Of a stretch of DNA of 64,000 bases, positions 12,928 through 23,219 are shown piece after piece (the first letter of the stretch is position 1; every line of letters starts with the position of its first letter). Origin of the DNA: Zoroaster sp. YZ-2022 (Eukaryota > Echinodermata > Asteroidea > Forcipulatida > Zoroasteridae); NCBI GenBank assembly GCA_029582265.1, contig CM055827.1, forward strand, positions 1,891,349 through 1,955,348. The letters run 5' to 3'. The notes below the pieces were generated by a model. The model was not told where the DNA came from. It saw only the letters and a program-made list of their open reading frames with translations, and made no database searches. A program made the translations under genes and the position numbers.

Positions 12928-12958
12928 CTACTCAAGAAAATTGATTCTCCAATAAAAG
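12928..12958 (+). other. Candidate 31-bp micro-exon (motif only)
   Basis: A pyrimidine-rich acceptor (tttatttcatttcacag) ends at 12927, and a strong donor GTATGT starts at 12959. The 31 bp between them would encode Leu-Leu-Lys-Lys-Ile-Asp-Ser-Pro-Ile-Lys in one frame. It lies between the possible upstream promoter (10.8 kb) and the supported first exon (16 kb), so it could only belong to an upstream alternative transcript. Chance occurrence is quite possible. Confidence 0.15.
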
Positions 12959-13308
12959 GTATGTGTTCACTTGAATTTAAAAACAGTACATTGTATGCAG
13001 ATTTTGGTATCCATTTTCTTATATCATCTGTCCCAAGTGTTCAACCTGCAAGAGCAAGTACCATTTCATCAACCCTGGAACATTGGTAGATTTGACCCAT
13101 TTCTTGTAAATTCCTAAGATAAGATTCCACTCCCTTGTCACAATTCAAACTCCAAGAAAATGTATTTATAATGGGATTTATTTGGCTTGCTCATAAAAAT
13201 CAGTTTGGATTGATAAAAAATGAAGACTTTTCTGACTTTTTTATCAGCCGTAAAGGTTGAAGAATGGTCATACCCACCTTGGTTAAGTCTCAGTTACAAT
13301 ATTATGGG

Positions 13309-13515
13309 CAGCGGCGTAGCCACGGGGGGGCCTGGGGGGGCACGTGCCCCCACAAATTTCCAGTGCCCCCAGGTGCCCCACGAAAAATCCTCATAGTGCC
13401 CCAAAAAACAGAAAAGAAAAAGAAAAGGGAAAAAACCCATACCCCCTGGGCCCCCCCACTGAAAAGCAATGCCCCCCTGTGCCCCCCCACTGAAAAAGTC
13501 CTGGCCTGGCCGCTG
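13309..13515. mobile_element. hAT-type MITE with perfect 8-bp duplication
   Basis: The 207-bp element begins CAGCGGCGTAGCC and ends with the complement of CAGCGGCCAGGCC. ATTATGGG flanks it exactly on both sides (13301-13308 and 13516-13523). An 8-bp duplication and CAG termini are hAT hallmarks. The interior is C/G-homopolymer-rich (tgccccc and gggggg runs) with an A-rich centre and no coding capacity. The perfect duplication suggests a fairly recent insertion. Confidence 0.85.
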
Positions 13516-13523
13516 ATTATGGG

Positions 13524-14738
13524 TACAATATGTCAAAGTCTCTTAAATATTGTGGTCTTAAAGATGTAAGCCCTGTGTGTTTTGCATTTTCCACATAATT
13601 TTGTTTTAGTTGGTACACTTAAATTGTCCTAAAAGGGAAGTAAACAACTTCAGAATGTGAAAAAAATGTACGGTATCATTGCTGATATTTGACCGGCAAT
13701 GAATGTATCATGTTGTGTCATCAATTCATTTATTCACTTTATTAGTCTATGTCTATGCCCCAGTTAATTATTTAAAAATAATTTATTTTAGTTGTTTGTA
13801 TAAAATTTAATCCAAAAATGGCAGGAAATACATGGAATATGTACTGTTCAACAAACCCCCTCAGTTTTAATCTCAAACTGATAATCCTGTCCTGTCTCAC
13901 TCATTATCCAGTTGTTTATAACGATAAGAACCTCTTCCATTCCATGATGTTAAAAAACTGCTTTCATTAGTTGGAAAATGTAGATGGCAAACACATGATA
14001 ATTACAGTGCAATGGCCTCTATCAAACTACAAACCACTTACTCATAATTTCCCAGACCAACTGAAAATCCTTAACTCACCCCCCCCCCTCCCCACTTAAC
14101 CATCCAAGCCATTTGTTTGGTGAAGAATAGAGCACTCATCCCCTTGCATGCACCTCCTCCGTCTCTTGTAAATTTCTTCATCCTTAGTTAGATGTCATGT
14201 TTCCATGGCAACCAGGGTTGCCAATGCCATATTTTCTCATCTGATTACTGAAGGGTGAGAGAGTGATAGAGAGAAAGCGAGAGAGGGAAGGATTTACTCC
14301 AGGGTCTCATTAAACCAACAGAAATGACAATGTTTTTGTTGTTGTCAAGATGATTTTTTGGGGTGTTTTTTTTTTGTTTTGTTTAAGTGGTCTTAAATGA
14401 TAAGTAGCAATGGATTAACGTTACAGTATATCTGACAGAAATGTGTCTTTCTTGAGTACATGCATAATTTTAGCACGTGTTATGCTGTTTGTGTATTCTT
14501 AATGACATAAAATGTTATGCATTTTCATTATTTATTAGACCCTCTTAAATAACTATATTCATTACAAAATGCTGCTAAGTTAAATAGTATATGCATGTAT
14601 GAAATATGCAATAATATCTATTTAAGCAGTCTCATTAATCAATGTTTTATGAAAGAAACAGTTACTTGTTTTATTCATTCTTAAATCTTTTTTATCTGAA
14701 TAGAAAAGAAATTTGTTTTTAAATCAAAACATTGCTGT
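13524..14738. other. No gene recognised
   Basis: AT-rich, with poly-C (14078-14090) and poly-T runs. No supported frame. Confidence 0.4.
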
Positions 14739-14764
14739 TATATATATATATATATATATATATA
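14739..14764. repeat. (TA)n microsatellite
   Basis: About 13 units, directly left of the hammerhead-like remnant. Confidence 0.9.
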
Positions 14765-14780
14765 AATTAAATCGGGAGGG

Positions 14781-14820
14781 TGGCCTTAGCTTTCGATCCA
14801 AACCGGACCTTCATCAGTAC
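14781..14820 (-). ncRNA. Hammerhead-ribozyme-like motif of a Penelope-type remnant
   Basis: On the minus strand a conserved core half CTGATGA (14811-14817) is followed by GGTCC, a GGTTT loop, GGATC and GAAA (14791-14794). GGTCC and GGATC pair as a 5-bp stem II with one G-U wobble, leaving one unpaired A. Hammerhead motifs are known in Penelope-like retroelements. Stems I and III were not established, so catalytic activity is not claimed. (TA)n tracts flank both sides. Confidence 0.4.
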
Positions 14821-14836
14821 AAACATAAAAACACAT

Positions 14837-14838
<2 letters not shown>

Positions 14839-14872
<34 letters not shown>
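14839..14872. repeat. (AT)n microsatellite
   Basis: About 17 units, on the other side of the hammerhead-like remnant. Confidence 0.9.
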
Positions 14873-14875
<3 letters not shown>

Positions 14876-15480
14876 AATTTGAAATATTATTAGAAATGTA
14901 TAGACCAGACTCATTTCTAAATGAAATTTACAATTGATTTTTGTACATATTTGTTATTTTATTACAAATTCTGTATCCATTTCCTAATTCAACTGGGTTT
15001 GCCCATTCAGTGGCATCCACTGGTCTCCCATGGATACCAGCATACATTAAAAACATTAAGTAAAAACATTAATTAAAACTAAACTTATGAAAAGGACCTG
15101 CCTTTCAAAATATTGAAAATGATTTGTTGTATTAATTCTAATCTTGTATTAACTTCTTCAGAGGACAACACTTTATTTGCAAAATAATTTGATTAATTAT
15201 ACTAAAATGACAGCACCTCAGACTGAAATATTTCAACGGATGTTTGATACCATCATAAACTTGACACCAATTAGGTTTCTGTAATAGTATAAAGGGGCTT
15301 TAAAATCAATTATAGTTTTACCCCTCAATAAATAATCCAGACACCCACACTTTTGTCAGGGTAAAATTCATGACTTAAAAAAAAACTCGGCACCAGAGTT
15401 TATCAGGTATGAAGCTATCAATTTAAAACATAAAATGTTTTATCTACCTGCATTGTTGTCGTCTGTTCTCAACGACAGGT
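14873..15480. other. Upstream flank of the promoter, no gene seen
   Basis: AT-rich until about 15440, where CpG frequency begins to rise toward the promoter. No repeats recognised. Confidence 0.4.
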
Positions 15481-15510
15481 GTAACCCGCCAATTAGTTAA
15501 GTATCGGACG

Positions 15511-15580
15511 CTGTTATTGGTCAATGGTAACGTAGTATTTGAATAATAAAAATGAGGCGGAGCTATTGCAGTCACTCAAC
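15511..15580 (+). promoter_or_regulatory. Likely core promoter of the 16-kb exon
   Basis: An inverted CCAAT box (ATTGG, 15516-15520) is followed by an AT-rich TATA-like box (aataataaaaatg, about 15542-15553). An initiator-like TCACTC follows at 15572, with its A at about 15574. The spacing of about 26-30 bp from TATA-like box to initiator is normal. The DNA from here to 16400 is visibly richer in G+C and CpG than anything else of this length in the window. The exact start site is a prediction. Confidence 0.4.
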
Positions 15581-16097
15581 GGCTGTTGTATTCCGCGACT
15601 TAGTATTTTTAGTAATAGTCGTCGTATTGTTGTTGTTTGACTTTCTAGCTCGTGTGCAAACGCAGCGTGCATGCGGTATATTGCATTAGCCAGATAGTCA
15701 CTGATGACAGCACGCGTGTATACTGTTGCTCGGTAGCACGACCGCATGCATGTTTTCACAATTTATCGTGTGTATTATTGGAATTTTTGGTCAGTTTAGA
15801 AGGAAAGAGTAGCTAACAAGCCACTGCAAGAGCTTGGCAATCACTTTAGTCACCGACAAACAAGCGGTAACACCCTGTCCACATGCACCAACATCACAGC
15901 ACCCGTGTTTCTTAGTAGGTTTATATCTTGATTTTGTTTAGTTCAGTTCACATTTCATTTCTGTTGTGCTCACCGCGCGCACATTCAAATTTATCCCTGC
16001 CAACTTTTTCTTGCGTTCGCAATTTCTAGTGAAAGTTATTATCTCCTACATCCTCACCCTGACAGAATCACCCAGTATTCCAGCCGACAGGTTTTAA
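15574..16097 (+). other. Probable 5' leader of the first exon
   Basis: CpG-rich leader between the predicted start site and the coding-like frame. It contains ATGs at 15671, 15704, 15746, 15750 and 15883, each opening a frame that closes within about 10-22 codons. Such upstream frames would be expected to reduce or regulate initiation downstream. An intron inside the leader cannot be excluded: several AG sites after pyrimidine-rich stretches occur at 16020-16090. Confidence 0.4.
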
Positions 16098-16400
16098 CCC
16101 CTAATCTCGCCAGCCGTCAACACGAATTCCCTAAGCCACCCGGTAGGGCCCACGGTGAGCTGTTACTTGCAGCAGCGCCAGGGACCGCCGCCTTCCATCG
16201 CTGCCGATCAGAAGCTAGCACCACAACCCGCCGTTCGACCACAGCCGCCGCACGGCGTCTTGGTCCCCGGCGAGACCCTACCACCCGGTAAAGTGGGTAG
16301 TTACGGGGAGTCAACGGACGAGTCGGAGCCCGTCAGGAAACGCCTGAAAATGTCTACCGTAAGCATGGACTCTTCAGCCAGTACCGCGGGCGAGGACGAG
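16098..16400 (+). CDS. First coding exon of an unidentified gene (5' partial)
   Basis: The frame is open after TAA 16095-16097 and runs to a strong donor, GAG|GTGAGT, at 16400/16401. The peptide is Pro/Gln-rich first (QQRQGPPPS, then PQPAVRPQPP), then has an acidic stretch (STDESE), a basic cluster RKRLK that could be a nuclear localisation signal, a Ser-rich stretch, and ends GEDE. It looks like the disordered N-terminus of a nuclear regulatory protein. The only in-frame ATG is at 16350, in a good context (A at -3), giving just 17 codons before the intron. The protein-like sequence upstream of it suggests an upstream exon, possibly joined after the AG at 16145-16146, or a non-AUG start. A second donor-like GTGAGC lies at 16155. 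I could not identify the family or find exon 2. Confidence 0.55.
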
Positions 16401-16500
16401 GTGAGTGTATTTATTTTTACCTTTTCCTTTTCCTTTAAAAAAAAAAAAAGTTCAAATCCATGTTGTCATCGTGCTGTCGTCGTCTAAGAAATTCTGGGAA
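16401..16500 (+). other. Start of intron 1
   Basis: Donor GTGAGT, then a pyrimidine-rich stretch and an A run (about 16437-16449), reaching the first H element 100 bp downstream. Confidence 0.5.
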
Positions 16501-16936
16501 AGAATGTCGTATCCGACCGCCACTTTTTAAGGGTTTTCTTGGAATTTTTGGGCAACCACTAACCAGTTAAAAAATTATTCTATCGATTTTTGGGTGTACA
16601 GAAATTGAAAATTATCTTTAAAATACACTTTTATGATGGTTTTGGACTTTATTTTCCTTCTAAAAAAATCCTCCCCTTCAGAAAATAGAAGGATCCTATT
16701 ATAGTTGCCACTGCGCATGTACAATGACCGTGTTGGTCAATAACGAGGGAGTTGACAAGATCCGACTGAAATGACTGAGGAAGTCATTGTATACAAAAAT
16801 TGCCCGTTAAATAAATATCCAATAATTTCAAGTATATGTCCATCATCATCCATATGTTCTCCACCTTACTGGGTAGGTAGGATTACATTATTGGTTATAT
16901 TGAATGAGAAAAAGTGGCGGTCGGATACGACATTCT
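16501..16936 (+). mobile_element. Family H MITE, copy 1
   Basis: The 436-bp element has terminal inverted repeats starting AGAATGTCGTATCCGACC and continuing gccactttt. The interior includes ggatcctattatagttgcc and cactgcgcatgtacaatgac. It is non-coding. Together with the inverted copy at 17036-17493 it forms a long foldback in intron 1. Confidence 0.8.
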
Positions 16937-17035
16937 GCTACTTCACAGACACTGAAGTAATTTGAAGATGTAAAGGACTCAGGAGATTTTGATAGTGATT
17001 TTAAAAAAAAATAATAATTATTATACAAAAAGGGT

Positions 17036-17493
17036 AGAATGTCGTATCCGACCACCACTTTTTCTCATTCAATATAACCAATAAAGTAATCTTACCTACC
17101 TAGTATTTAGTAAGGTGGAGAACATATGCATGATGATGGACATATGCTTCAAATTATTCCAGGATATTTATTTCATGAAAAATCGGGCATTTTTGGTAGA
17201 AGATGACTTCCTCAGTCATGTCAGTCTGATCTTGTCAACTCCCCAATTAGTGACCAACACAGTAATTGTACATGCGCAGTGACAACTAGTATAATAGGAT
17301 CCTTCTATTTTCTGAAGGGGAGGATTATTTTTGAAGGGAAATAAAGTCCGAAAACCATCATAAAAGTGGATTTTAAAGATAGTTTTTGCTTTCGGTACCC
17401 CCAAAAATCGATAGAATAATTTTTTAATTGGTTAGTGGTTGTAAAAAAAATCACCAAAAACCCTTAAAAAATGGCGGTTGGATACGACATTCT
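17036..17493 (-). mobile_element. Family H MITE, copy 2 (inverted)
   Basis: Same ends and interior as copy 1 but in the opposite orientation, 458 bp long, separated by a 99-bp loop. Differences are scattered substitutions and short indels, so the two are separate insertions or a diverged inverted duplication. Confidence 0.8.
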
Positions 17494-17530
17494 TTCCTAA
17501 AAAAATTTCTGTTGAAGTCTCATAGTGATT

Positions 17531-17764
17531 TTAACCAGTTCGCGTTGGGAATAAAAAAGTTTTTCTGGGCCCCTGTGCGGGTTTATTTTTCCCACACACA
17601 CCGTGAATGGAAGCTTCCACAGTGGGTGGCCACGACTTCCGAGCATGTCACCGTACACGGGTGGCTCAACCGAGCATGCATACCAATATTCCAGTAGACG
17701 CTCTCCGATCCACGGTGCAAAATAAAATTGCGTGTATACACGGCCTCCGACGCGAACTCGTTAA
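17531..17764 (+). mobile_element. Family A MITE, copy 2
   Basis: TTAA at 17531 and 17761 bound the element. Ends are CCAGTTCGCGTTGG and its near-complement (cgacgcgaactcg). The interior matches copy 3 (aataaaaaagtttttctgg, gcatgtcaccgtaca, cgagcatgcat). Confidence 0.8.
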
Positions 17765-19125
17765 CAAGACAGTGCCCAACCATTTTATATACCCACACTT
17801 ACACATCAGTATCCTTGGTCAACAAATAAGGACTTTGGGTATTGCTTTAACGGTTGATGCTATGTTGATTATCATGGTTCAGAATGCTTCAGAATATGGT
17901 CCAACTTGAGGCCATGCCTTCTCATTTCCCCCCATCCTTTGCTAAGAGATGACCAGAGGATATAGGAACTGTTAACGTGTGAGGGAGAATATTCATTGCA
18001 ATATGGTGATCTGACACCTTGAGCCAACACTATCAAATCCTGCATGACACATTCATCTCATCTTCATCATCAACAGTGCATTCATAGCCTTGTATTAGTT
18101 ACAGAATTGGTTTACGCCATTACTCTGAAAAGACACCACAATTTCTTTGTACCACTTAAACCTACAGTTCAATAAAACCTGCCATGACTCATTATGTGAC
18201 TGTCTTTAGCAGGTGATTTTTTGTTAATCCATGTGAATGTTATTAGGGTGAGATGGTGAAGTTGAATGTTAGTCTTGAGATTCTAAAGTGATCCATCCTG
18301 CTGGTTGTATACATTCACTTCTATTGAGCTGCCTGACGCCGTTGGCTGGTTCAGATATTGACAGTGAATATATCCCCTCTGTACATCTGGTTGCTTATAG
18401 GCCAGGCTGACGGCATGCCTAGAGCTGCAATGTCTATAGGCTCATAAGTGTCAGATTTCTCACATGTGAAAACAAAATTGTCTGCAATACAAAAATGATT
18501 GAATGAATTAGAAGCTTATGACTGCATACATTTCATTAAGAGTTTGGATTAGAGTTTAGAAGGAAATTGCATTGGATCTGTATGGCACTTCACCCCCCTA
18601 AAGCATTATAGATTATAGATAATGCAAGTAAACCTTCTATCATGCCATTGTGCACATGACTTCATCTGATTCCAACTACAATAGTGATCCAACAGGGATG
18701 TTATGTAAGGCAGTTGATACAGGGCCATTGGACTATTCATGACCAATTCAATGGAGGCCAATGAAATTTAGGGAACCAACATCCTTGGGATTGTTCCACT
18801 TCACCTACAGATAAACCATTACGGGTCGTTCTACTTGTACAATGTCTGTGAACCTGTTGCAGACAATGAAATGGCCGAATACGTTGAGTTAGAAGCCACA
18901 AAATGTAACACAACCTAAATCATGTGGGATATAATCAAAGGAACACATATTCTCTTCAACAGATGCTAAACCCAATTAGTTGTACATACATGTGTACATT
19001 CAATGTGAGTCTTATCCCCAGCCCATCTTCAGTTATGTCCACTTACTCCATTGTCCACAAGTTCTTTCTAGACAGTCAGCAGTGTTGGCCTGAGCCAATT
19101 AAGTCCCCAGTGCCAGGGAAAAGCT
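17765..19125. other. Intron-like sequence, no gene seen
   Basis: No repeats were recognised over about 1.3 kb, unusual for this window. No supported exon. A block of less AT-rich sequence runs from 18300 to 18430. Confidence 0.4.
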
Positions 19126-19130
19126 CATAG

Positions 19131-20091
19131 ACCGCGTTTACACTAGATCCGGCAAGGGCGATCAACGGAGGATCAGATCCTGCAAGGGCGATCAAACTGA
19201 TCGCGGACGCGTTCACACTTGAGTCTGATCGTGCATTGATCCCCCTAGCCCGACCGTCGGTTCAACGGAAGTTCCACACTGCTCGTGTGACAGGTCAACT
19301 GAGCAAGGTCATTGATTGTGCGCACACGCAGGCACACGCGTTGCCCGGGGTGATGCATGCCGCCATCTTAGCTTATGCTTCGTTCGCTAATTTTACAGAC
19401 ACAGTTCGACCGACTCACTTTCACCGTTGACGTTTCGGCCATGTCGTACAAGAAATAACGTAAACAACCACCAACAACACTAAACCTTAAGTGTACTATA
19501 ATACTGCGACAAGAAAATACAAAATATGGATAATACAAAATGATTTTCAAATACTAATGAAAACCGTGGTATTATGATAAAAAAACACGAAAGCCTGATG
19601 AGAAGGAAACTGGTCGATGCATAGAGGTAGAAATGGTCGAAGCATGTGGTTCGTCACGCACGGTTGTTGCATGCAGAACAGGGATGCAAATGCCAAGTAC
19701 CATTCAAATCGTGTAATGTTCTTTTGTGCACAGAAATGCTGTGTTACGTGTTGGAACCAGTGTAATAAGGGGACGCTCTCATTGCATAACCAACACTGGT
19801 TGTTTACAAGCTTTCGCGGTTTATTTTTTTTCAACTCGCGCCCAGTCTGTTTGATTAGACCGAAGTCGGTGGGTCAAATTGCGGGTCTGATCCTGCGTAT
19901 GCTCACACTACGTTTTTGATCCACCTTGCAGGATCAGATCCTCCTTTGATCCCGCAATAAAGGGGGATCAAAAAGGAGGATCAGATCCTGATCGCTCTTG
20001 CGTTCACACTAGCTGTTGATCGCCCTTTGATCGCCCTTGCAGGATCTGATCCTCCTTTGATCGCCCTTGCCGGATCAAGTGTGAACGCGGT
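19131..20091 (+). mobile_element. Family C DNA transposon, copy 1 (non-autonomous)
   Basis: 961 bp, from ACCGCGTTTACACT to the complement of ACCGCGTTCACACT, flanked by a 5-bp duplication CATAG (19126-19130 and 20092-20096). The terminal regions of about 110-180 bp carry many direct and inverted copies of AAGGGCGATCAA and GGATCAGATCC, and extra internal copies of gcgttcacact. The interior has short overlapping frames but no recognisable transposase. Five-bp duplications occur in Transib elements, but the ends do not look like typical Transib, so the superfamily is left open. Confidence 0.8.
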
Positions 20092-20096
20092 CATAG

Positions 20097-22088
20097 GGAC
20101 CCACTCTGTTCAAGCAAAATATCCAGATATTTCCCTTTTGGGAAATGCATGTCTGAAACTGATCTGCTCTTTAATCTTGAAATCCTTGGCCATCCTAATA
20201 CCTCCATTATCATTTCAAAGAATTACTATTTCTGCTTGAAGAAAAACTTGGGATGTCATTCACCTTACACAAAACATTAGGGTTTATTAGAAATAATCAT
20301 GGTAGAATTTCCTGTTGATGTTGTCATTTACAAAACCGTAATAGTGGATTTGAAATTTTGCCTCGTGAAATACATCTGGCTGTTTTTATAATGGCCTATA
20401 GAAAAAGCAAATAAATCATAGTTGAAATTGATAGTTATCAGTAAATGCAAGTTTGTAATTCAGTCAGAACATGTAAAATGATCTTGATAGATGCTGACCA
20501 ATTTTTCCAGATCAGTGATTATCGAGTCTGAGTTTATACAAGGCAAAAACTGTATCATGAGTACAGAAAAAAATCATAATTTCACAAATTACAGAGTTAA
20601 GTGTTGACTTCATCAATATTTTTTCCCATGAATTATTGTCTGAGGGCATACAAATAAGATCAGTAAGTGCCTATCATCACATATGTATGTACACTTTATG
20701 TACATAGTTGTGCATGATATGTATATAGCACTTGAAGCAACGGTCAAAGACCGTACCGTCCTGACACATCGGCATTTTCCTGTGGTTATTTGCTTTTCTT
20801 GGGCAGCTTTTAACCCTCTGTTTAGTACCCATATAATGTTGAAATAGGCCTCAAGCTTTTATCGGTCATATACTTGCATATTTTTGTTACTGTGTAGATT
20901 TTGCTGGTAGTATTTTATAGCCCACAGTGCCGTTTGGATTGTTTAATGCCTGGCTTGTTGTGGAGGTATAATGGTATGGTGATGTTAATTTATTCAGTTT
21001 GAATGCTGAAAGAAGAAAACCGATCTGTAAGAATAGCCAGTGGTTTGCTTGAGGGTATTCGGTCATAGCAGGTCTTTGATCAGCATTGTATTTATTAAGG
21101 CTGATTTTGATAAACAAGAGTAAAAGAATTGGTGGTCAGGTTTTTTTTTTATTAAAAGGAATAATGCAACAAGTTGCAGATATTCAATAATTTTTTGACA
21201 CATTTACTGGTATGCAGTGGGAACTTTAATAACCTACATAGTTTAAGTCATGAATATATCATAAATTTTCCTTTTTCTCAAAGTGACAAAGAGATTTCAT
21301 ATCAATCAAGCCAATGACAGTTAGGTGATTTTAAACATTACTGTCAGTTTTCACAGTTATAAATAATTCAAATATGTTTATTTTAATCAGTGTTGGTGCA
21401 GCACCGTTTTGATAAATTCTCCTCAGTTTTCTCAGAAAGCAGTGACTTATTGCTTGTAATTCAAACCAGATAATATTGGGTGCCACAGATTGTCCATTGC
21501 TCTTGGCAGTATCAAATGTAAGTCTATATCTTCAGTCTCACAGGTGATTTTTACATTTTATCATCCACCCATCAGCGGGTCCGTAGTCTATGTTAAAACA
21601 ATTGGGAAAAAAGAAAAAACAAATCAAATTTGATTGTTTAAATGGCATAATTCATTAGAGGCATATGATAACATTGGACATTGATGGCCCTTTTACTGTT
21701 TTAGCACACCTGTCATTCAATATGGCCTCTGTGGGCTATACTCTGTTTGCCTTCTGTTGAACCCAGAGGGAGCATTGCAATCATCACACCCTTGTCCTTA
21801 ATTTGTCTGCCCCTACAATGTCTTGGTTTTCAAGATGAGGATGGATAATGGTGCAGCATGGAGCAACCACTTGTACAACATGCAGGTTGCAGTCTTCATA
21901 GTATTAACGTTCAATTCGTGTTAATACAGGAGTTGTTGGACTAATTTCATTTCTGCCAGTGGCATTTCATCGCATTACTTTTTCCAGGAAACAAATTAAT
22001 TTCTAGTCAAAACATTACTCTTTCCAGGAATTTGTCTTATTTCTATTCAAAACAACCCACAAGAAATTTGAAGGCCTTATTCTAGTTA
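20097..22088. other. Intron-like sequence, no gene seen
   Basis: About 2 kb of AT-rich DNA without recognised repeats. No exon could be supported. Confidence 0.4.
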
Positions 22089-22174
22089 TTGAGTTAGGCC
22101 ATATCCGAAATGATGGCTATGGCTAGATCACTGTTTCTTCCAAAAACGCTTAATTTGGACATGGCCTAACTCAA
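22089..22174. mobile_element. 86-bp inverted-repeat mini-element
   Basis: TTGAGTTAGGCCATATCC on the left is matched by the complement of TTGAGTTAGGCCATGTCC on the right. It is among the shortest MITE-like units here; no other copy was noticed. Confidence 0.55.
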
Positions 22175-22300
22175 ACACCACCTATAAAATAACATTGGCA
22201 AAGCTGTTGTTTGATGTCAACTTTTGAGGATAAAATATGTAATCTGAATGCATTTTTACTATTTTCTTGTAATTGACACACTTTCACAAGGTTACATATA

Positions 22301-22529
22301 CTGAACAGCAAAAGAAACGTCGTGATTTTAAATCGTTGACATAACTCAACCACAAGAGTTTACATGTATCGTTTTCGGGAAATATGCAGTCTAACATCAT
22401 TCTGAATCATGACTGTGCCTGAAAATCCTATAGGTGGATGGAATGCGACTTGAATGGTTTTCAAAGTGTACGTTACAAAATATACCTGTTGATATCTTGT
22501 ATTCATACGACGTTTCTTTTGCTGTTCAG
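22301..22529. mobile_element. Tc1/mariner-type MITE, 229 bp
   Basis: Both ends carry CTGAACAGCAAAAGAAACGT as near-perfect inverted repeats, flanked by TA on both sides (22299-22300 and 22530-22531). TA duplication and GCAAAAGAAACG-type ends fit mariner-like elements. No coding capacity. Confidence 0.75.
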
Positions 22530-22703
22530 TATATATTTACATATATCTACAGACATTTTAATAAAATTACCATTTGAACAACATACATACCTCTGGATGG
22601 TAATTTGACCCAGTGTTGACTGAGATCTTACCTGGTAAAGGGAAATACAATTAAATTTATTTACATATTGCATTGACACCATTTTTATTGGTTCCAGCTT
22701 CAT

Positions 22704-22924
22704 TTAAAGGGGCAGTGTCGTCACGATCAGAGACTTTTATCAGGGCATGGAATCGGTGTCCTAGTTTAAGATGAACACAGTGACTGAAAATTGCTTGCTA
22801 ATTTATACAGCAGCAACGATAATATGACCTTATCATGTTGGGTATTATTTTCAGTCACTGAGTTAATCTAAAACTAGCACTCTGATTCCATGCCCTGTTG
22901 ATCGTGACGATATTGTCCCTTTAA
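22704..22924 (-). mobile_element. Family B MITE, copy 4
   Basis: Full length in reverse orientation, with TTAA at both ends (22704-22707 and 22921-22924). Confidence 0.85.
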
Positions 22925-22982
22925 AGTGATTTGGTATTCATGTCTTTGGAAATAAAATGGAATACACAAATTTCTTCAATAT

Positions 22983-23070
22983 TTAAATGGACAATATCAT
23001 CACGATCAACAGGGCATGGAATCAGAGTGCTAGTTTTAGATTAACCCAGTGGCTGAAAATAATACCCCAC
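22983..23070 (+). mobile_element. Family B MITE, copy 5 (right-truncated)
   Basis: Begins TTAAATGGACAATATC and contains the first arm through gactgaaaat-like sequence and aataccccac, then stops. Only 58 bp separate it from copy 4, which is inverted relative to it. Confidence 0.75.
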
Positions 23071-23112
23071 AAATTAATTGAATAAAATTAGTATTTTGTT
23101 ATCCTTGGTATC

Positions 23113-23219
23113 AGTGTTGTGCCTTCATTGTTTGTATTCATGTTTTCTTTGTTTCCGCGCCTTGAGCGCCCAGCAGGATGGATATGTGCGCGCTACAAAT
23201 CTTTATTATTATTATTACT
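23113..23219 (+). mobile_element. SINE/LINE 3' tail fragment, copy 1
   Basis: ccgcgccttgagcgcc, then gatatgtgcgcgctacaaat, then (TTA)n. It is related to the 3' end of the D SINE but distinct. The same fragment, with the same attgtttgtattcatg leader, lies at 25669-25768. Confidence 0.7.

Noticed and set aside
13264..13569. 101-codon frame and two opposite frames
   Set aside because: They lie across the hAT MITE and its target duplication.
19547..19834. 95-codon minus-strand frame in family C, with related frames at 31436-31818
   Set aside because: No transposase motif, and frames on both strands compete; treated as the non-coding interior of a non-autonomous element.
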